Part shown: piece after piece, positions 13,618-17,550 of the stretch
How positions within the stretch are numbered: position 1 is the stretch's first letter
How the letters are laid out: each line of letters opens with the position of its first letter
Assembly (NCBI GenBank): GCA_023251215.1
Contig: JAHEZF010000005.1
Span: 1 to 17,550, forward strand
DNA: 17,550 nucleotides
Origin: Sphingobacteriales bacterium
Lineage (GTDB): Bacteria; Bacteroidota; Bacteroidia; Chitinophagales; Chitinophagaceae
Reading direction: 5' to 3'
Made by a program: the position numbers and the translations under genes
The notes under the pieces: model-generated
The model's database searches: none
What the model was told of the DNA's origin: nothing
Seen by the model: the letters and a program-made list of their open reading frames with translations, nothing else

Positions 13618-15789
13618 TCATAACCTGAGTTTCATGCTCAGGTTGGCCACCCTGCCATCGATCGGCGCCCAGAGTTGTTTGAATCTTGGATTGACAGTTG
13701 GGGGAAGAGCAATAGACTCCTTTTTAGTTTGCCGGTAATTAAACAGGTTTTCGCAGTTAAGAACAAAAGAAAAACGGCTGAACTTGTACTGCAACATGGC
13801 GGCTGCAATAAGAAAAGAAGGACTCCGGCTGCCACCTTCTAAATATTTCCTGCCTGTATAGGAGGCTTCTATGCAGCCGCGGAAATGTTTTGAGAATTCA
13901 TAAGAAATAACGCTGGCAAATTTATTGCGGGCACTTAGTTCAAGATAAGGATGAACAGGATCATATTTTTTTTGTGCATCGGTTATTGTATAACCGAGGT
14001 AGGCTTCCATACCTTCATAAGCGACCTGTAACCATGTTTCGATACCCTTTGTGACAATGGGTTTTACTTCATTGTACCAGGAAATGGAAGAACCGGTTTT
14101 TTGAATAACCAATGTGTGACTGATCTGTGTTATATAAAACGACTGGTTGATGGTTACGCTTACATCACCCATAGTTTTTTTAAAATTTATATCCCAGTTA
14201 ATCCCTGATGATCTTTCAGCTTTAATATTTATCAGGGGTTGCAGCCTGGCATAATCTCTTTCATCAAGTTCGTCTCCGAATACGGTAGGTACCAAATATC
14301 CCATACCCCCTCCTAATCTGGTGGTCAGTTGGCGGTTTAATTTATATAACAATGATATTCTTGGCAGCAGAAATACTCCGTATTTATTATGAAAGTCACT
14401 GCGCAGCCCCCCTTCAACTGTGAATTTGGGATGTATCTTCCAGTCATCCTGTATAAACAAACCCAGGGTAAAATAATGGTAGTTACGGATAGGGGTGGTG
14501 TCGGGCAAATGTTTTTTGAATACATCACCGTTCAGGTTAATGCCGGCCACCACATCATGCTTTTCTTTTTTCTTTACATACGAAGCTTCTGTATAAAAAG
14601 AAATCTGCCTTGCCTTCATGCTGAAAACATTTGTGGTAATGTTCCGCTTGTATGTACTCATGTTTGCTTTCATGGTAAACTTATCCGTGCGGCTGATCCT
14701 GTTATCCCAAATAGCATGAATGGTGTTGCGGTAAGACTGGTTTTGAATAAAGAACTGGTGCCGTGAACTGGTCAGATCGGCCAGCACCAGCATATCACCG
14801 CCCTTCCTGTCTTCGAAATTGCTGTTGACTCCGATTGAAAAAGTATTTTTTTCATTTGGGTAAAAGAAAAAAGTGGGGTGCAGGAAAATTCCTTCTACTC
14901 TTGCCACATCACTGAAATCGTCTCTGTTTTTATCCATCTGCTTCTGAAAAGTTCCGCCGCTGAAAAAAGTATAACCCTGCTTTTTATTTCTTTCAGACAG
15001 GTAAAGATTCAGATTGTATTCTTTCAGTGTGGAGTAATTCAGCAACAGGCTTCTTTCGGGTACGTCTTGAAGCGGCTTTTTAGAAATGATGTTGATAAGG
15101 CCGGCAATAGCACCGCCGCCATATAGCGTAGAACTGGCGCCTTTGATAATTTCAACCTGTTTCAGATCCAACGGTTGAATCTGCAGAATGCTGAAACTGC
15201 CGGCATAGCCGCCAAACAAGGGCAAACCATCCCGCAATATCTGTGTATAATCGCCGGGCAATCCCTGTATGCGCAGATCAGTGCTACCTGTTACAGCAGA
15301 TAATTGCTGGTTTTGAATGCCTGCCACATCGCCCAGCAGGTTCGCTACATGTGCTGGTTTTACACCGCTTTCTTCTTCCACTTCTTCAGCTCCCAGCACT
15401 TCCACACGGGTAACTGTATTTTCAATCCGTGAGTCTGTTCGTGAAGAAGCGATGATCACCTTTTCAATTTCTTTTTCTTCGGGTTCAAGTGTAATTACAA
15501 CAAGAGGATCTTTTCCTGAAATTGGGAAATTTATTTCTATTGATTGTTCTTTGTATCCGATGCTGGAAAAAACAAGCACCTGTTTACCCGCGGGAATATT
15601 TTTCAGCAGCACCTTGCCGTTGGCATCAGATGTGGCGCCTTTACCCGAACCTTTCAGCAATACAGATACATCGGCCAAAGGTTCTTTTGTCCCAGCGTCC
15701 TGAACAATGCAGGAGAAAATATTTTGGGCAAAACAACTGATTGTAACCAGGCCCACCAATAAAAGGAGTAAAACTTTTTTCCTGACCAT
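13618..15789 (-). CDS. TonB-dependent outer-membrane receptor
   Basis: A 723-aa energised outer-membrane transporter. A signal peptide (1-22, ending SCFAQ) is followed by a CarboxypepD_reg-like domain (about 25-105: DAGTKEPLADVSVLLKG, FSSIGYKEQ). The TonB plug (about 125-240) contains LRIQGLPGDYTQILRDGLPL and VEIIKGASSTLYGGGAIAGL. A 22-strand-type barrel fills the rest, ending VANLSMKLRL. The length and plug motifs fit siderophore, haem or cobalamin-type receptors rather than the roughly 1000-aa SusC class, and there is no SusD gene beside it. The ligand is unknown. It is divergent from the arginase-like gene across a 92-bp spacer and precedes pheS on the same strand. Its start is supported by the signal peptide. 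Confidence 0.94.
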   Translation of the reverse strand: MVRKKVLLLLLVGLVTISCFAQNIFSCIVQDAGTKEPLADVSVLLKGSGKGATSDANGKVLLKNIPAGKQVLVFSSIGYKEQSIEINFPISGKDPLVVITLEPEEKEIEKVIIASSRTDSRIENTVTRVEVLGAEEVEEESGVKPAHVANLLGDVAGIQNQQLSAVTGSTDLRIQGLPGDYTQILRDGLPLFGGYAGSFSILQIQPLDLKQVEIIKGASSTLYGGGAIAGLINIISKKPLQDVPERSLLLNYSTLKEYNLNLYLSERNKKQGYTFFSGGTFQKQMDKNRDDFSDVARVEGIFLHPTFFFYPNEKNTFSIGVNSNFEDRKGGDMLVLADLTSSRHQFFIQNQSYRNTIHAIWDNRISRTDKFTMKANMSTYKRNITTNVFSMKARQISFYTEASYVKKKEKHDVVAGINLNGDVFKKHLPDTTPIRNYHYFTLGLFIQDDWKIHPKFTVEGGLRSDFHNKYGVFLLPRISLLYKLNRQLTTRLGGGMGYLVPTVFGDELDERDYARLQPLINIKAERSSGINWDINFKKTMGDVSVTINQSFYITQISHTLVIQKTGSSISWYNEVKPIVTKGIETWLQVAYEGMEAYLGYTITDAQKKYDPVHPYLELSARNKFASVISYEFSKHFRGCIEASYTGRKYLEGGSRSPSFLIAAAMLQYKFSRFSFVLNCENLFNYRQTKKESIALPPTVNPRFKQLWAPIDGRVANLSMKLRL

Positions 15790-15855
15790 GAACCGGCAAG
15801 TTACAAAGGCTTTGCAATTGAAAGCAGCTATCGGTATTCTTTCATGTTAAACTTG

Positions 15856-15863
15856 TAGGTTTG
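15856..15863 (+). promoter_or_regulatory. Candidate -7 box for the arginase-like gene
   Basis: TAGGTTTG matches TAnnTTTG exactly, 18 nt before the ATG at 15882. The 92-bp spacer is shared with the divergent TonB receptor, for which no exact -7 box is seen. Confidence 0.4.
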
Positions 15864-15881
15864 TAATAAATTCATTTTCGC

Positions 15882-17018
15882 ATGGCCGATTATCTCAATA
15901 TTTCCGATTTTCTTTTGCCCCTTAACCTGCATGAAATTTCACATGATGAAAGATACAGTGAAGGACAACTGGGATATGACATTGCCTTATATGATGAAAA
16001 GTTTCCCGATATAGATGAGGCGCAAATTGTACTGCTGGGCTGCGGCGAACAAAGAGGCAGCGGGTTGATCCATGGACAAAGCGAGGCGCCTGATATTATC
16101 CGTCGCCAGTTTTATTCATTGTATTACTGGCACCATGATATTAAAATTGCGGATATCGGCAATATTAAAACGGGGTCATTGTACACAGATTCCTATGCGG
16201 CATTAAAGACTGTAGTGTATGAACTGATAAACGACGGAAAAACAGTGATCATTCTCGGGGGCTCGCATGATCTTACCCTATCGCAATACAATGCCTATGC
16301 CGATATTAAAAAGGCAATTGAAGCCAGTTGTGTAGATGCGCTAATTGACCTGAACCTGGACTCTCCATTCCGGCATGAAAATTTTTTAATGGAAGTGCTT
16401 ACCGGCGAGCCTAATTTTATCAGGCATTACAATCACATCGGTTTCCAGAGTTATTATGTACATCCGCGGATGCTGGAAACAATGGATAAGCTTCACTTCG
16501 ATTGTTATCGTGTGGGCAGTGTAAAAGAAAATATTGATGAAATGGAGCCGGTGATACGTAACAGTAATTTATTCAGCTTTGATATAACAGCGATTGCCCA
16601 TACTTATGCTCCTGCTAATTCTCTTTCTCCTAATGGTTTCAATGGTGAAGAGGCCTGTGTGCTGATGCGCTATGCCGGTATGAGCCCGAATGTAAATACG
16701 ATTGGCATTTATGGATATGATGTAACGCAGGATAAAAATGAACTGACCGCCAAACAAATTGCCAACATGCTCTGGTATGTGCTGGATGGCCGCAGCCGCG
16801 GAAGGAGGGAAGCACAGCTGGATGAAAAAGATTCTTTCAACGAATACCATACGGCTTTTGCCGAAGTGGAAACTACTTTTTTGCAAAGCAAAAAGACCGG
16901 GAGATGGTGGATGCAGTTGCCCGATAAAAAATTCATCGCCTGCAGTTACAAAGATTATTTGCTGGCCAGTAGTAATGAAATACCGGAACGGTGGTTGCGG
17001 GCACAGGAGAGGGAGTAA
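15882..17018 (+). CDS. Arginase/formimidoylglutamase-superfamily protein, degenerate metal site
   Basis: A 378-aa ureohydrolase-fold protein, longer than typical arginases (about 300 aa). Fold landmarks are LLGCGEQRGSG (51-61), IADIGNI (89-95) and GGSHDLT (126-132), with the metal-ligand-type His129. In active members the second site reads D-A-H-x-D; here it is D156-L-N158-L-D160, with Asn in place of His. The third site, normally S-x-D-x-D-x-x-D-P, reads SFDITAIAH (232-240): only the first Asp (D234) remains, the second is Thr236 and the D-P pair is lost. The protein otherwise looks intact and under selection (YNHIGFQSYYVHPRM, CYRVGSVKE, NGFNGEEACVL, GRWWMQLP). I therefore do not assert arginase or formimidoylglutamase activity; it may bind one metal, have another reaction or be non-catalytic. 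No hut genes are adjacent. Confidence 0.85.
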   Translation: MADYLNISDFLLPLNLHEISHDERYSEGQLGYDIALYDEKFPDIDEAQIVLLGCGEQRGSGLIHGQSEAPDIIRRQFYSLYYWHHDIKIADIGNIKTGSLYTDSYAALKTVVYELINDGKTVIILGGSHDLTLSQYNAYADIKKAIEASCVDALIDLNLDSPFRHENFLMEVLTGEPNFIRHYNHIGFQSYYVHPRMLETMDKLHFDCYRVGSVKENIDEMEPVIRNSNLFSFDITAIAHTYAPANSLSPNGFNGEEACVLMRYAGMSPNVNTIGIYGYDVTQDKNELTAKQIANMLWYVLDGRSRGRREAQLDEKDSFNEYHTAFAEVETTFLQSKKTGRWWMQLPDKKFIACSYKDYLLASSNEIPERWLRAQERE

Positions 17019-17026
17019 AGCCTCCT

Positions 17027-17044
17027 GTTCCCCGAAGGGGGAAC
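17027..17044. repeat. GC-rich hairpin after the arginase-like gene
   Basis: GTTCCCC (17027-17033) and GGGGAAC (17038-17044) are exact inverted arms with loop GAAG. It starts 9 nt past the stop codon. No T-run follows, so it is better read as one more of the C/G-rich palindromes of this window than as a standard terminator. Confidence 0.55.
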
Positions 17045-17120
17045 TTAGATCCGATATTCATTTTACATTCTCAACTTTCTGAAAGAAGTAAATCGTAATT
17101 TCAATTAGCTGAGTCTCTAT

Positions 17121-17176
17121 CCCCTCCTTGGAGGGGCAGCGGGATTTAGTTATAAGGAAATTTACAAAGGGGGTGG
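17121..17176. repeat. GC-rich palindromic repeat with G-rich tail
   Basis: CCCCTCC (17121-17127) and GGAGGGG (17130-17136) form a perfect inverted pair around TT. It is followed by CAGCGGG and, after an AT-rich stretch, by AGGGGGTGGGC (about 17168-17178). This resembles copies A and B at 1516-1627 (palindrome, then a G-run). The 185-bp gap 17019-17203 otherwise holds no reading frame I can support. Confidence 0.55.
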
Positions 17177-17184
17177 GCTAAAAG

Positions 17185-17218
17185 GTTCAATAATCAATAT
17201 TCAATGTACAATATTCAA
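17185..17218. repeat. ATTCAAT-type short repeats at the start of the DacB gene
   Basis: TTCAATAATCAATATTCAAT (17185-17204) is followed by a near copy, ACAATATTCAAT (17209-17220). The repeat tract contains the ATG at 17204 and supplies the first codons (MYNIQF). It resembles the strings at 2328-2475 and 9364-9433. Confidence 0.5.
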
Positions 17219-17550
17219 TTCCAAAAGAAGCAGTACACTTTCTCATTCCTCATTTCACATTTCTTATTTCTTATTCTTCTTGCTTCCTGTTCTGTTCAAA
17301 AACAAATTGACCGATCAGCCAACGCAGATGTATTAAGCAACAAAGCCTTGACCACCTCCCATGTCGGCATCAGCATTTTTGAACCGGCAGCTAATAAATA
17401 CTGGTACAATTACCAGGGCGATAAATATTTTGTACCTGCCAGCAATACCAAGCTGCCCACCTGTTATACAGCGATGAAATATTTGGGGGATAGTTTGGTG
17501 GGGTTGAGGTATGCCTTCTCAAAGAGTAAGCGGACTTCAGAAGTGATTTT
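17204..17550 (+). CDS. dacB: DacB/PBP4-type D-alanyl-D-alanine carboxypeptidase lipoprotein (5' part)
   Basis: A reading frame runs from the ATG at 17204 off the window edge, 115 complete codons. A basic start (QKKQ) and hydrophobic segment (about 12-28) end in the lipobox LASC with Cys29, so the product is probably a lipoprotein. Then comes HVGISIFEP and YFVPASNTKLPTCYTAMKYL (76-95), in which S80-N-T-K83 is the SxxK nucleophile motif of the S13 peptidase/PBP4 family. These enzymes trim or open peptidoglycan cross-links in the periplasm. Later motifs (SxN, KTG) lie outside the window. The first codons come from an ATTCAAT-type repeat, and the signal segment is encoded by a pyrimidine-rich tract of TCATTTC-like units, so the exact start is uncertain. 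Confidence 0.82.
   Translation, partial: MYNIQFQKKQYTFSFLISHFLFLILLASCSVQKQIDRSANADVLSNKALTTSHVGISIFEPAANKYWYNYQGDKYFVPASNTKLPTCYTAMKYLGDSLVGLRYAFSKSKRTSEVI

Overview
The window looks like a chromosomal stretch from a Bacteroidota bacterium, most likely a Chitinophagaceae-like member. The grounds are several matches to the Bacteroidota -7 promoter box (TAnnTTTG), a GldH gliding lipoprotein, CarboxypepD_reg domains on surface proteins, a TonB receptor carrying such a domain, weak Shine-Dalgarno sequences, AT-rich DNA, and short GC-rich palindromic repeats between and inside genes. No tRNA, rRNA, CRISPR array, transposase or phage gene was seen.

Layout. 1-2467: phosphatidylserine decarboxylase (+), a YjjG-type HAD nucleotidase (-) and a short-chain dehydrogenase (+). 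The last two are divergent, and each 5' end carries a copy of the same GC-rich repeat. 2468-5651: a minus-strand cluster transcribed yicC, gldH, histidine kinase, response regulator, with the first two overlapping by 11 nt. 5652-6294: a long AT-rich gap with a minus-strand terminator-like hairpin, a second strong hairpin, a perfect DnaA-box 9-mer and an open 57-codon minus-strand reading frame. 6295-10279: an LpxD-type acyltransferase (+), then on the minus strand a 3-hydroxyacyl-CoA dehydrogenase, an NAD-dependent epimerase/reductase and a secreted CarboxypepD_reg protein. 10367-11516: two tandem four-helix membrane proteins of unknown function ending at a clear intrinsic terminator. 11608-15789: a predicted beta-barrel protein (+), pheS (-) and a TonB-dependent receptor (-). 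15882-17550: an arginase-superfamily protein whose metal-binding motifs are degenerate, a repeat-rich spacer, and the 5' part of a DacB/PBP4-type lipoprotein cut by the window edge.

Most genes are cell-envelope or housekeeping functions: phospholipid and lipid A synthesis, peptidoglycan trimming, an outer-membrane receptor, gliding, and phenylalanyl-tRNA charging. There is no obvious defence or mobile island. The points most worth a second look are: (i) palindromic repeats read into proteins at the HAD N-terminus and the PheS linker, and close to the starts of the dehydrogenase and DacB genes; (ii) the arginase-like protein lacking canonical manganese ligands; (iii) the 640-bp AT-rich gap, whose terminator implies an unannotated minus-strand transcript; (iv) the paired membrane proteins. 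Functions are assigned from family motifs read by eye, and no database search was run.
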